Positions 1-6,396 of a DNA stretch of 7,385 nucleotides are shown here, piece by piece; the first letter of the stretch is position 1, and every line of letters begins with the position of its first letter. The notes under the pieces were generated by a model. It saw nothing but the letters and a program-made list of their open reading frames with translations, was not told the DNA's origin and did not search any database. The translations under genes were made by a program, and so were the position numbers. The stretch covers positions 1-7,385 of the forward strand of contig CANRMK010000118.1 in NCBI GenBank assembly GCA_947631715.1, given 5' to 3'. This DNA comes from an uncultured Acetatifactor sp. Lineage in GTDB: Bacteria > Bacillota > Clostridia > Lachnospirales > Lachnospiraceae.

Positions 1-2
1 AC

Positions 3-851
3 GATGATGCAAAGAAATTGTGGGGAAAGCATTATGGGGATTGGCTGGCACAGGATGCGCCTTATGGCAGCTATGTGGGCGCTACCGACATCGACCTGAT
101 CTCCAGCGCATTTTATTCCCACTCTGTGGAGCTTTTGATCAAGGCGGGGAAAGTGCTGGGAAAGGATATGACCGGATATGAGGAGCTTCACCACAATATT
201 GTAAAAGCTTTTCGGGAAGCCTTTCCCAAAAGGACGACCCAGACGGCACATGTGCTGGCGCTGCAGTTCGGGCTGGCGGAGGATCCGGCGGAAGAGGCCG
301 CAGAGCTGGTGCAGATTATCAGGGACAACGGAAACCGGCTGCAGACCGGATTTTTGGGAACGCCGTACCTGCTCCATGTACTCAGCCAGAACGGCTTTTC
401 GGAGACGGCGTACGATCTGCTCCTGCAGGAAGCCTTTCCGTCTTGGCTCTATGAGGTAGAGCATGGAGCCACCACGATTTGGGAGCACTGGGACGGTATT
501 CGGGATGACGGGACGATCTGGAGCAAGGACATGAACTCTTACAATCATTATGCTTACGGATGTGTCATGGACTGGATCTATGGCGTGGCAGCAGGCATAC
601 AGACTGTGGAAGAGCACCCGGGCTTTGAGCAGATAAGGATCCGGCCTGTGCCGGATAAAAGGCTGGGCTGGCTGACCGTGACATTGAAGACGGCTCACGG
701 AACAGTCCGGTCAGGATGGGTGTGTCAGGGAGAGACTGTCCGGTATGAGATCGAAACGCCGGTTCGGTCAGTAATCTGCATAGAGGGAAAAGACTGTCTG
801 GTAGAAGCAGGCAAATATGTCTTTTGGGGAAATCTGTCCCAGGCTGACTAG
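3..851 (+). CDS. GH78 alpha-L-rhamnosidase, C-terminal part (5' end outside window)
   Basis: This is the C-terminal part of a glycoside hydrolase family 78 enzyme, which removes terminal alpha-L-rhamnose from plant glycosides and pectic oligosaccharides. The frame is already open at the first complete codon (position 3) and continues upstream, so the TTG at 18 is not a credible start. The visible part covers the end of the (alpha/alpha)6 barrel: the YGDWLA segment, the GFLGTPYLLHVL segment, and the family motif TTIWEHWDG, whose Glu is codon 483-485 and corresponds to the general base proposed for characterised GH78 enzymes. NHYAYGCVMDWIYGVAAGI follows, then a beta-rich C-terminal domain from about 600 onward. 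The general acid Asp and the N-terminal carbohydrate-binding domains lie outside the window. No signal peptide can be judged. The stop is TAG at 849-851, and 129 bp separate it from the next gene. The family call is firm; the natural substrate is not determinable. Confidence 0.93.
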   Translation, partial: DDAKKLWGKHYGDWLAQDAPYGSYVGATDIDLISSAFYSHSVELLIKAGKVLGKDMTGYEELHHNIVKAFREAFPKRTTQTAHVLALQFGLAEDPAEEAAELVQIIRDNGNRLQTGFLGTPYLLHVLSQNGFSETAYDLLLQEAFPSWLYEVEHGATTIWEHWDGIRDDGTIWSKDMNSYNHYAYGCVMDWIYGVAAGIQTVEEHPGFEQIRIRPVPDKRLGWLTVTLKTAHGTVRSGWVCQGETVRYEIETPVRSVICIEGKDCLVEAGKYVFWGNLSQAD

Positions 852-895
852 CAGTAAGAATGTCAGGGATACGGTATAGACTTTGAACCTTTTTA

Positions 896-926
896 GATGC
901 AGTCGAAATGCATCGGCATCGACAGC
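896..926 (+). other. possible stem-loop between rhamnosidase and the 273-aa gene
   Basis: Bases 899-906 can pair with 919-926 with one mismatch (A901/A924), enclosing a 12-base loop that contains the palindrome ATGCAT. A competing 5-bp stem, GATGC at 896-900 with GCATC at 910-914, uses part of the same bases, so two alternative folds are possible. A third small hairpin, GGCAG/CTGCC, lies at 933-946. There is no T-run after any of them, so this is not a standard terminator. It could be an mRNA structure ahead of the next gene or chance. Confidence 0.25.
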
Positions 927-966
927 CTGAGCGGCAGACCGCTGCCAGCCGGGCAGAAATACGAAT

Positions 967-971
967 GGAGG
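967..971 (+). promoter_or_regulatory. ribosome binding site that decides the start of the 273-aa gene
   Basis: GGAGG at 967-971 lies 9 bases before ATG 981. The frame is open further upstream to an ATG at 897, but that start has no Shine-Dalgarno sequence and would add 28 residues of uncharacteristic sequence encoded over the stem-loop region. ATG 981 is therefore preferred; ATG 987 is possible but has poorer spacing. Confidence 0.75.
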
Positions 972-980
972 AATTGGGAT

Positions 981-1802
981 ATGGGAATGGACTCACTGAA
1001 ACTGACTGCGGATCTTCAGCCTGTGATTACGATAAAGGATCGGTCCAAAGAAAACTATGGCGACGCGCTGACGAAAACAAGAGCGGCACTGTACGAAAAG
1101 ATGCACAATATGATAGAGTACTATTGCGAACAGATCAGTCTGCTGGACCGCTCTGCCATACAGAATCACGCAGATATGGAGCCGCTTGCTTTCTGGAGCG
1201 AGCTGATGCGGTTCACCTCCGTAAATTTTGAGGAAAAATCTCATCTTTTCCGAAAATATCACGGTTCTAAAAATTTTGACTGTTATTGTGTATTGCTGGA
1301 TTATGATAAGATGCAGCTCCCCTGGCCGGACGGATACAAGGATCCTGCCAGCCGGGTGTACGGACTGGCACCCATGGGGCTCAATGACAATTATTTCTTT
1401 TATGCCGAGGGAAATATTGTGTATCAGCTGGATTTTGGCACCTGCGGGCATAAAGAGATCCGGCTTGAGGACGGAGCCGTGATGAACAGGGAAATGGAGG
1501 CGGTGGCGAAAGCCAATTACAGCGTCGGTAAATTCGTGCCGGGCGTGGCTTTTGTCCGTGAGGCCTTTGAAAAGTTGATTCGGGCAAAGCATGGGGGTGG
1601 TCCGGCAGATACCCTTTCTGTCATGGAGATTCTTGACAGCTTTGCCAGCATCATGCGTTCCAAGCCGGAACTGCAGAAGTACAGCCTTCAGATTCTGCCG
1701 GAGGTGGATTCCACAGCCTCTAATTTTCCTCAGCAGTTTGGGATATTTAAAGAAAATATGCAGATACACCTGGAGGCGTTTTTTGACAGTCTGTTTTTCT
1801 GA
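981..1802 (+). CDS. unrecognised 273-aa soluble protein
   Basis: I do not recognise this family. The protein has no signal peptide and no membrane segment, so it is probably cytosolic. The N-terminal part (about residues 20-95) looks helical and charged. A more beta-like middle follows (about 98-165): Cys101 and Cys103 in NFDCYCVLLDYDKM, the segment LPWPDGY, then VYGLAPMGLNDNYFFYAEGN and an aromatic/Gly-rich strand ending in DFGTCGHKEI with Cys155. The C-terminal part (about 185-273) is again helical and ends in a hydrophobic LEAFFDSLFF. No nucleotide-binding loop, HxH metal site or helix-turn-helix was found. Codon use and GC match the flanking genes, so it appears to belong to the host chromosome. 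It lies between a rhamnosidase and tatD, with 79 bp to the latter. The gene itself is well supported by length and ribosome binding site; its function is unknown. Confidence 0.8.
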   Translation: MGMDSLKLTADLQPVITIKDRSKENYGDALTKTRAALYEKMHNMIEYYCEQISLLDRSAIQNHADMEPLAFWSELMRFTSVNFEEKSHLFRKYHGSKNFDCYCVLLDYDKMQLPWPDGYKDPASRVYGLAPMGLNDNYFFYAEGNIVYQLDFGTCGHKEIRLEDGAVMNREMEAVAKANYSVGKFVPGVAFVREAFEKLIRAKHGGGPADTLSVMEILDSFASIMRSKPELQKYSLQILPEVDSTASNFPQQFGIFKENMQIHLEAFFDSLFF

Positions 1803-1827
1803 TATGCGGGTGGTATAAAGATGCAAG

Positions 1828-1863
1828 GCGGGAACGCATGCGCGGAATCGATGCGCGTCCCGC
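1828..1863 (+). other. GC-rich imperfect hairpin between the 273-aa gene and tatD
   Basis: GCGGGA (1828-1833) pairs with TCCCGC (1858-1863), and CGCAT (1835-1839) pairs with ATGCG (1851-1855). The two stems are separated by a small internal loop (A against CG), and the terminal loop is 11 bases. ATGCGCG occurs twice as a direct repeat (1838-1844 and 1851-1857), which allows alternative pairings. No T-run follows, so it is not a canonical rho-independent terminator. It sits just before the tatD ribosome binding site without covering it. It may stabilise or process the mRNA, or be a small extragenic palindrome. Confidence 0.45.
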
Positions 1864-1884
1864 AGGATCTGTGCGGAGATCATG

Positions 1885-2664
1885 ATGACGGATATTTTTG
1901 ATACACATGCCCATTACGATGACGAGGCTTTTGACGGGGATCGCGAGGCGCTTCTTGCGTCCCTGCCGCAGCATGGGATCGCCCGGGTGGTAAATGTGGG
2001 GGCAAGTGTGGCTTCCTGCAAAAAAACGCTTGAGCTTATGGACCGCTATGACTATATTTACGGCGCCCATGGCATTCACCCGAACGAAACGGCGGATCTG
2101 ACCCAGGGGGATATAGACTGGCTGAAAGAATGCTGCAGCCACGAGAAATGTGTGGCAGTGGGAGAGATCGGCCTGGACTATTATTGGGATGAGCCGGACC
2201 GGGAGACACAGAAAAAGTGGTTTGAGGCGCAGCTGAATCTGGCCGGGCAGATAGGGAAGCCCGTGATCATTCATTCCAGGGAGGCCGCCCGGGATACAGC
2301 GGATATCCTGAAAGCGCAGCATGCGGCAGAGATCGGTGGCGTGATCCACTGCTTTTCCTATACGAAAGAGATGGCCCGGATGTTTTTGGATATGGGCTTT
2401 TTTATCGGGGTGGGGGGAGTGCTCACTTTTAAGAATGCGAAAAAGCTGAAAGAGGCGGTGAAATATATTCCTATGGACAGGATCGTCCTGGAGACGGACT
2501 GCCCTTACCTGGCGCCGGAGCCCAACCGGGGAAAGCGCAACAGTTCTCTGTATCTGCCGTATGTGGTGTCCGCCATGGCGCAGATCAAGGGACTGGACGA
2601 GGAGGAAATCCGAAAAGCAGCCTGGGAGAATGCCCATAGGTTGTACCGCATGGCAGGGGCTTAG
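1885..2664 (+). CDS. tatD: TatD-family metal-dependent hydrolase / deoxyribonuclease
   Basis: This is a TatD/YcfH-type member of the amidohydrolase superfamily: a cytosolic TIM barrel with a divalent-metal centre, for which 3'-5' exonuclease and DNA-repair roles are known in the family. All metal-site motifs are present. Numbered from the upstream ATG at 1882, they are H9-x-H11 in FDTHAHYDD, E95 in VGEIGLDYYW, H131 in PVIIHSREA, H156 in GVIHCFSYT, and D206 in ETDCPYLAP followed by NRGKRN. At 259-260 aa it has the usual family length. Two ATGs stand in tandem at 1882 and 1885. GGAG at 1875-1878 is 3 bases from the first and 6 from the second, and family members usually start just before IFDTHAHYDD, so 1885 is preferred. 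In many Firmicutes tatD sits beside rnmV and ksgA; those are absent here, so this may be an additional paralogue. The link with the flanking sugar genes is positional only. Confidence 0.92.
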   Translation: MTDIFDTHAHYDDEAFDGDREALLASLPQHGIARVVNVGASVASCKKTLELMDRYDYIYGAHGIHPNETADLTQGDIDWLKECCSHEKCVAVGEIGLDYYWDEPDRETQKKWFEAQLNLAGQIGKPVIIHSREAARDTADILKAQHAAEIGGVIHCFSYTKEMARMFLDMGFFIGVGGVLTFKNAKKLKEAVKYIPMDRIVLETDCPYLAPEPNRGKRNSSLYLPYVVSAMAQIKGLDEEEIRKAAWENAHRLYRMAGA

Positions 2665-2734
2665 TGCGAAGAGAAGTTCTAATCGCTCATAGATGAAATG
2701 ATCTGTCAGAGAAAAAGAAAGAGAGGGAAAAATG

Positions 2735-3055
2735 ATGTTTGTGAAAAATGAAGAGTGCAGGATTACACCCTGTGAGCCCGGTGTGACCAGAAAAGTTATG
2801 GCATACTGTGAGGAGACCATGATGTGCGAGGTTTCCTTTGAGACCGGCTCCGTGGGCAATACCCACAGCCACCCTCATGTGCAGGTCACTTATGTGGCAG
2901 AGGGAAGCTTTGAATTTACCATTGAGGACGAGACAAAGATCGTGAAAAAGGGGGACAGTATCTTAATGCCCTCCAATGCTGTGCACGGTGTGAAATGTCT
3001 GGAGGCGGGGAAACTGATCGATGTGTTCGTGCCTATGCGCAAGGAATTTGTGTGA
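2735..3055 (+). CDS. small single-domain cupin, possibly KdgF-like
   Basis: This is a 106-107 aa single cupin barrel. Numbered from the ATG at 2732, cupin motif 1 is GNTHSHPHVQVTYVAEGSFEF with H45, H47, H49 and Q51 as candidate metal ligands and Gly58 in the turn. Motif 2 is KGDSILMPSNAVHGV with H85. The tail IDVFVPMRKEF has the D-x-F-x-P-x-R pattern seen in KdgF-type cupins, which catalyse linearisation of unsaturated uronates derived from pectin and alginate. The KdgF reading is an inference: small cupins are functionally diverse, and others act as sugar isomerases, dioxygenases or sensors. No DNA-binding domain is attached. Tandem ATGs occur at 2732 and 2735; GAGGG at 2723-2727 gives better spacing (7) to 2735. 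It lies 67 bp after tatD and about 100 bp before the GH42 gene, in the same direction. A role in plant polysaccharide breakdown suits its glycosidase neighbours. Confidence 0.85.
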   Translation: MFVKNEECRITPCEPGVTRKVMAYCEETMMCEVSFETGSVGNTHSHPHVQVTYVAEGSFEFTIEDETKIVKKGDSILMPSNAVHGVKCLEAGKLIDVFVPMRKEFV

Positions 3056-3152
3056 GAAAATTTCTGTACCAGGCCTGACGGTTCGACGTCAAAGGATAAG
3101 CTTTGCAGAAAGATGCACAAAGAGCAGTGCAGAAATGGAGTAGGCTATAGAG

Positions 3153-5246
3153 ATGGAAGGGAAAAAACTGATCAACGGCAAGAGCATTGATCTGGGGGTC
3201 TGCTACTACCCGGAACACTGGGACAAAAGCCTCTGGCCAGAGGATCTTGACAGAATGCTGGAAGCCGGCCTGAAAACGGTTCGCATTGCCGAGTTTGCCT
3301 GGAATCTGGTGGAGCCCCGGGAGGGGGAGTACACCTATGCATTTTTCGATGACTTTTTGAACCTGGCCCGGGAGAAAGGGATGCATGTGATTTTCTGTAC
3401 TCCTACAGCTACGCCCCCCGCATGGCTTACGGAAAAATATCCGGAAGCGCTGAATGCGGATCTGGAGGGGAATCTGATCTGTCACGGATCCAGGAGGCAT
3501 TATAATTATAATTCCCCCGTCTATCGGAGATTCAGCAGGAATATCACGGAGAAGATCGCCTCCCATTACGGACCGCATCCCGCTGTGATCGGCTGGCAGC
3601 TGGACAATGAATTTAACTGCGAAAACGATCTGTTCTATTCCGAGAGCGACACCGTGGCTTTCCGTGATTTCCTGAAAAAACGCTACAAAACCCTGGAGGC
3701 TTTGAACCGGGCCTGGGGCACTGTGTTCTGGAACCAGACCTACACGGACTGGCAGGAGATCCATGTGCCCCGAAAGACGAATACGAACTCTGTGAATCCG
3801 CATCTGGAACTGGATTACTATCGCTTTGTTTCCGACAGTGTCTGCAGCTTTGCTGGAGAGCAGGCGGAAATCATACGGAAGTACTGTAAAGAGGGAGACT
3901 TTATCACTACCAATGGAGTCTTTGGAAATCTGGACTATCAGCGTTTAAGGCGGGAGAGTCTGGATGTGCTGATGTATGATTCTTACCCTAACTTTGCCTA
4001 CTGCCTGGATGATTATCAAAAAGAAGATTCCATGAAAGACCGGAAATGGAGCCGGAATCTGGCGGAGGTAAGAGCGGTGTCTCCGAATTTCGGAATCATG
4101 GAGCAGCAGAGCGGTGCAAACGGATGGAATACCCGGATGGAAGCGCCGTCTCCCCGGCCCGGTCAGCTGACTCTTTGGACCATGCAGAGCATTGCCCACG
4201 GGGCGGATTATGTCAGTTACTTCCGCTGGCGCACCTGTACCTTTGGAACGGAAATCTACTGGCACGGGATCCTGGATTATTCCGGCAGGGAGAACAGACG
4301 GCTTCAGGAGGTAAGACAGGTTTCCGGAAAGCTGGAAAAGCTTCAGGAGATCGCGGGTGCGAAATATCTGGCTAAGGTTGGGATCCTGAGGGATTACGAC
4401 AATATTTTTGACTGCCGTGTGGACAGATGGCATGACAGGGTGGAGCGGGTGAGCCGGGAATCTCTGTTTACCGCCTTGCAACAGGCGCACGTCCCTTTTG
4501 ATTATGTGTATCTTGAGAGCCATGAGACGGCAGAGAGCCTGAAACAGTATGAGGTGCTGTTCTATCCCCATGGGAGTATCCTGACAAAAGAGCGTATGGA
4601 AATCCTGGAGGCGTATGTGTCGGCAGGCGGTAAACTGGTGATGGGCTGCCGCACCGGATATAAGGATATGAACGGGAAATGTGTCATGGACTGCCTGCCG
4701 GGGCTGGCGGCCAGCGTAACGGGCACCGATATTCCGGAATACTCCTTTGTTGCGCCGGATGAGGGGAAAATAATGGCTGACTGGGATGGCGCTTTGATGG
4801 AGGCTGCGGTTTTCAACGATATTCTGGCTCCTGTGGGAGAGACCTCCAAGGTGCTGGCGGTTTATACCTCCGGTCCCTATGCCGGATCCCCGGCCTTGAT
4901 CCGGAATCGGTTCGGCAGGGGAGAAGCCTATTATTTCGGCGGCGCGTTTGCGCTGGATACAGCGGCAGTGTTTTTGGAGAAGCTGGGCGTGGCAGAGCCC
5001 TGGAAAGACGTAATGGAGCTGCCGGCAGGGTGTGAGCTGGCGGTGAGAGAAAAATCCGGAAAGTGTTATTTGTTTGTGCTGAATTATCTGTCAGAACCTG
5101 CCAGTATCTTTTTGAGAAAAGAACTCAGGGATTTGCTGGAAGGCTGTGCCATATCCGGGACGGTACGTTTACAGCCCTATGGAGTGAAAGTGCTGGAATG
5201 CCCCGTGCAGCAGGGATGCGCAGCGGATTTTGAGAAGTGCTTTTAA
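3153..5246 (+). CDS. GH42 beta-galactosidase
   Basis: This is a complete 697-aa glycoside hydrolase family 42 enzyme, which hydrolyses terminal beta-galactosides with retention of configuration. It has no signal peptide, so it acts in the cytosol on imported oligosaccharides. The order is the usual one for the family: a TIM-barrel catalytic domain (about residues 12-390) starting at LGVCYYPEHWDKSLWPEDL, a Rossmann-like trimerisation domain (about 395-615), and a short beta domain ending near QPYGVKVLE. The acid/base is E153 in GWQLDNEFN and the nucleophile E317 in GIMEQQSGANGW. Of the four cysteines that bind zinc in some GH42 enzymes only C110 and C156 seem to be present, so the zinc site is probably absent. 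The start is ATG 3153. Its ribosome binding site is weak (GGAG at 3137-3140, 12 bases away), but the N-terminus fits the family. GH42 enzymes of gut bacteria commonly act on galactan- or arabinogalactan-derived oligosaccharides or lactose; the substrate here is unknown. Paired with the GH78 gene upstream, pectic side chains are plausible. Confidence 0.95.
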   Translation: MEGKKLINGKSIDLGVCYYPEHWDKSLWPEDLDRMLEAGLKTVRIAEFAWNLVEPREGEYTYAFFDDFLNLAREKGMHVIFCTPTATPPAWLTEKYPEALNADLEGNLICHGSRRHYNYNSPVYRRFSRNITEKIASHYGPHPAVIGWQLDNEFNCENDLFYSESDTVAFRDFLKKRYKTLEALNRAWGTVFWNQTYTDWQEIHVPRKTNTNSVNPHLELDYYRFVSDSVCSFAGEQAEIIRKYCKEGDFITTNGVFGNLDYQRLRRESLDVLMYDSYPNFAYCLDDYQKEDSMKDRKWSRNLAEVRAVSPNFGIMEQQSGANGWNTRMEAPSPRPGQLTLWTMQSIAHGADYVSYFRWRTCTFGTEIYWHGILDYSGRENRRLQEVRQVSGKLEKLQEIAGAKYLAKVGILRDYDNIFDCRVDRWHDRVERVSRESLFTALQQAHVPFDYVYLESHETAESLKQYEVLFYPHGSILTKERMEILEAYVSAGGKLVMGCRTGYKDMNGKCVMDCLPGLAASVTGTDIPEYSFVAPDEGKIMADWDGALMEAAVFNDILAPVGETSKVLAVYTSGPYAGSPALIRNRFGRGEAYYFGGAFALDTAAVFLEKLGVAEPWKDVMELPAGCELAVREKSGKCYLFVLNYLSEPASIFLRKELRDLLEGCAISGTVRLQPYGVKVLECPVQQGCAADFEKCF

Positions 5247-5572
5247 TTGTCTCCGGCGAAAAAGCATTCTTCTGTGAAGCCTGTTCGTGCTATTCGGATC
5301 CCCGCTATGGCAAAGATCCGCGTTCCGTCTGCCATACCGCCGCTCTTGTCAAGCCCATTTCATCGAGTACAGAACAAACGCGCATGGCGTATAGGAGAAT
5401 CGTCCGCGATCAAAGCGCCGGCATTTGTCAGCTGGGAAAAAGCATAGTCTTTGAAACTGTGCTCGTTAGGCAGTGCGTCATAAATGCGGTTCATGGCCTT
5501 CAAAATCAACTGGTTCAGAACGTAATCCGGTGCGATTACGCTCTTGCTGCCAATACGGATATAGTTTAGCAC
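5243..5572 (-). pseudogene. possible decayed minus-strand gene convergent with GH42
   Basis: On the minus strand a frame runs from GTG at 5572-5570 through 70 codons of protein-like sequence (beginning MLNYIRIGSKSVIAPDY). It meets one TGA at 5362-5360, then continues in the same frame for another 38 codons, ending with ECFFAGDN at a TAA (5245-5243) that overlaps the GH42 stop. There is no ribosome binding site before the GTG, and a TAA lies two codons upstream of it. The plus strand across the same stretch also has open frames (for example 5247-5447 and 5237-5569), but they have no ribosome binding site and look like basic, Pro/Ser-rich antisense shadows. I do not recognise the product. It may be a broken gene or a fragment brought in with the accessory segment to the right. 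Confidence 0.3.
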
Positions 5573-5585
5573 GTTTTACTTCATT

Positions 5586-5774
5586 TTAGCCATAAATAAA
5601 ACCAATCACGCCTATCGGGGTACTCACCATATCGGGCAGGGCTTCGACTCGATCCATAATTCCGCAAAGGGACTTGATTTGTTCTTGAAGGAGGACTCCT
5701 AAGGCGACTGAATGGAAAGAAAGAACGTGACATAACCGGAAAGGGAAGCAATTAAAAAATGTAGGCAGGAGAAC
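5586..5774 (-). pseudogene. possible C-terminal remnant of a second minus-strand gene
   Basis: A minus-strand frame is open from 5774 down to a TAA at 5588-5586. Its last part reads as plausible protein (QEQIKSLCGIMDRVEALPDM, then a hydrophobic end in GVIGFIYG). First codon positions are purine-rich on this strand, which slightly favours it over the antisense plus frame. There is no good start codon or ribosome binding site; the only ATGs lie near the end. It stops 13 bases before the frame at 5572-5243 begins, in a different phase, so the two could be one gene broken by a frameshift. Identity is unknown. Confidence 0.2.
5767..5771 (+). promoter_or_regulatory. ribosome binding site of the 155-aa gene
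   Basis: AGGAG at 5767-5771 stands 9 bases before ATG 5781. It supports translation of an otherwise unrecognised gene and fixes its start. The SUKH gene downstream has the same AGGAG core with the same spacing (6351-6355). Confidence 0.75.
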
Positions 5775-5780
5775 TTAATA

Positions 5781-6248
5781 ATGATTAATAAGAATGTATC
5801 TGAAAAATATTTGAAGTATAGGCAACAGGTTCTAAATTATACAAATACAGACATGAATTTGCAGTTACAAAGCAATGAACAAGTGTATATTGCGGTATTT
5901 GATATTCCCTTAAGAAGCAACATCACTGAATTTCAAACGCAAACACTGGCCTTAGTCTTTGGACTGAATGCTCATATTTATCATGAAAGCGGAAGCGTCA
6001 TGATAGATTTAGAGAAGAATGCGAAAGTCATGAAAGCAATGCAGTCTTTGCTCATCAGCAGTCATCAGGTGTTATCAAAAATGAAATTAGTTGATAATAC
6101 AGACTATTATGAAAGCAAAAATGTCAGAGCTTATTTAAAAACAGGTAAGGGAATTTATTTTAAAGAACTGATTGGAGACTGTAAAGAAGATAAATTTTTG
6201 TTAATGCTTTTAAACAATGTGTTAAAAGAGATTGAGGGTGCTATGTAA
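5781..6248 (+). CDS. unrecognised 155-aa protein, candidate immunity protein
   Basis: I do not recognise this family. The protein is 155 aa, with no signal peptide and no membrane segment. A charged helical N-terminus (1-30) is followed by a strand-like core (34-45, EQVYIAVFDIPL), a second hydrophobic stretch (55-75, with ALVFGLNAHIYHESGSVMID), a helical segment with two serines and a His (SLLISSHQVLSKM, 89-101), and then NTDYYESKNVRAYLKTGKGI near 106-125. The C-terminus is helical. The gene is AT-rich, unlike the metabolic genes to the left. It is followed after 116 bp by a SUKH-family gene in the same direction with a similar ribosome binding site. This context, small size and composition suggest an immunity protein of a polymorphic toxin system; that is inference from position only. 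The gene itself is well supported by its length in AT-rich DNA and its ribosome binding site. Confidence 0.75.
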   Translation: MINKNVSEKYLKYRQQVLNYTNTDMNLQLQSNEQVYIAVFDIPLRSNITEFQTQTLALVFGLNAHIYHESGSVMIDLEKNAKVMKAMQSLLISSHQVLSKMKLVDNTDYYESKNVRAYLKTGKGIYFKELIGDCKEDKFLLMLLNNVLKEIEGAM

Positions 6249-6396
6249 TCAACAGAAGCGTAGGTACGCTGAAGCACACCAGGGGTATAACAATGAGAAA
6301 AACAGTGAAAGCATAAAAGAATATAGAGATATACTAAAAACTGTTGTAGCAGGAGATAAAAACGGTGAGAAAAAAATTAAAACAAGTGATCCATGA
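6238..6396 (+). pseudogene. possible fragment overlapping the 155-aa and SUKH genes
   Basis: In the third plus frame, codons are open from 6226 to a TGA at 6394-6396. GTG 6238 is a possible start with no ribosome binding site. The central part reads as a hydrophilic, helix-like peptide (RRYAEAHQGYNNEKN, then a segment ending in YRDILKTVVAGDKNG). It fills the 116-bp gap and overlaps both neighbouring genes at their ends. Displaced toxin C-terminal fragments are often found between orphan immunity genes, so this could be one, but chance openness in AT-rich DNA is at least as likely. Confidence 0.15.
6351..6355 (+). promoter_or_regulatory. ribosome binding site deciding the GTG start of the SUKH gene
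   Basis: AGGAG at 6351-6355 lies 9 bases before GTG 6365. A closer in-frame ATG does not occur until well inside the protein, so GTG 6365 is the natural start. Confidence 0.7.

Larger units (their letters stand above)
5247..5780. other. 534-bp gap without an intact gene, at the switch to AT-rich DNA
   Basis: This stretch separates the GH42 gene from the AT-rich gene at 5781. It holds only the possible minus-strand remnants listed separately and a short palindrome AGGAG-GA-CTCCT at 5689-5700, whose 2-base spacer is too small for a normal hairpin loop. No terminator for the GH42 gene is seen. Base composition is mixed up to about 5740 and clearly AT-rich after that. No convincing promoter with matched -35 and -10 boxes was found upstream of 5781. 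Confidence 0.5.

Noticed and set aside
897..980. Upstream ATG 897 as start of the 273-aa gene
   Set aside because: There is no Shine-Dalgarno sequence before it, while GGAGG lies 9 bases before ATG 981.
993..1883. Long minus-strand open frame of 296 codons opposite the 273-aa gene
   Set aside because: It has no ribosome binding site and a His/Arg/Ile-rich composition typical of antisense shadow. The plus-strand frame has a strong ribosome binding site and host-like codon use.
1747..2859. Minus-strand open frame of 370 codons opposite tatD and the cupin
   Set aside because: It lies antisense to two genes with unmistakable family motifs and shows no motif of its own.
3105..3136. Repeated TGCAGAAA in the gap before the GH42 gene as an operator
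   Set aside because: The two copies are short and unevenly spaced, and match no known regulator site I can name, including the CcpA consensus.
3033..3803. Minus-strand open frame opposite the start of the GH42 gene
   Set aside because: GH42 motifs on the plus strand are clear; this frame is a shadow.
5237..5569. Plus-strand open frames just after GH42 (5237-5569 and 5247-5447)
   Set aside because: They have no ribosome binding site and a low-complexity, basic or Pro/Ser-rich composition. The minus strand reads more like protein.
5689..5700. AGGAGGACTCCT palindrome as a terminator
   Set aside because: The spacer is only two bases and no T-run follows.
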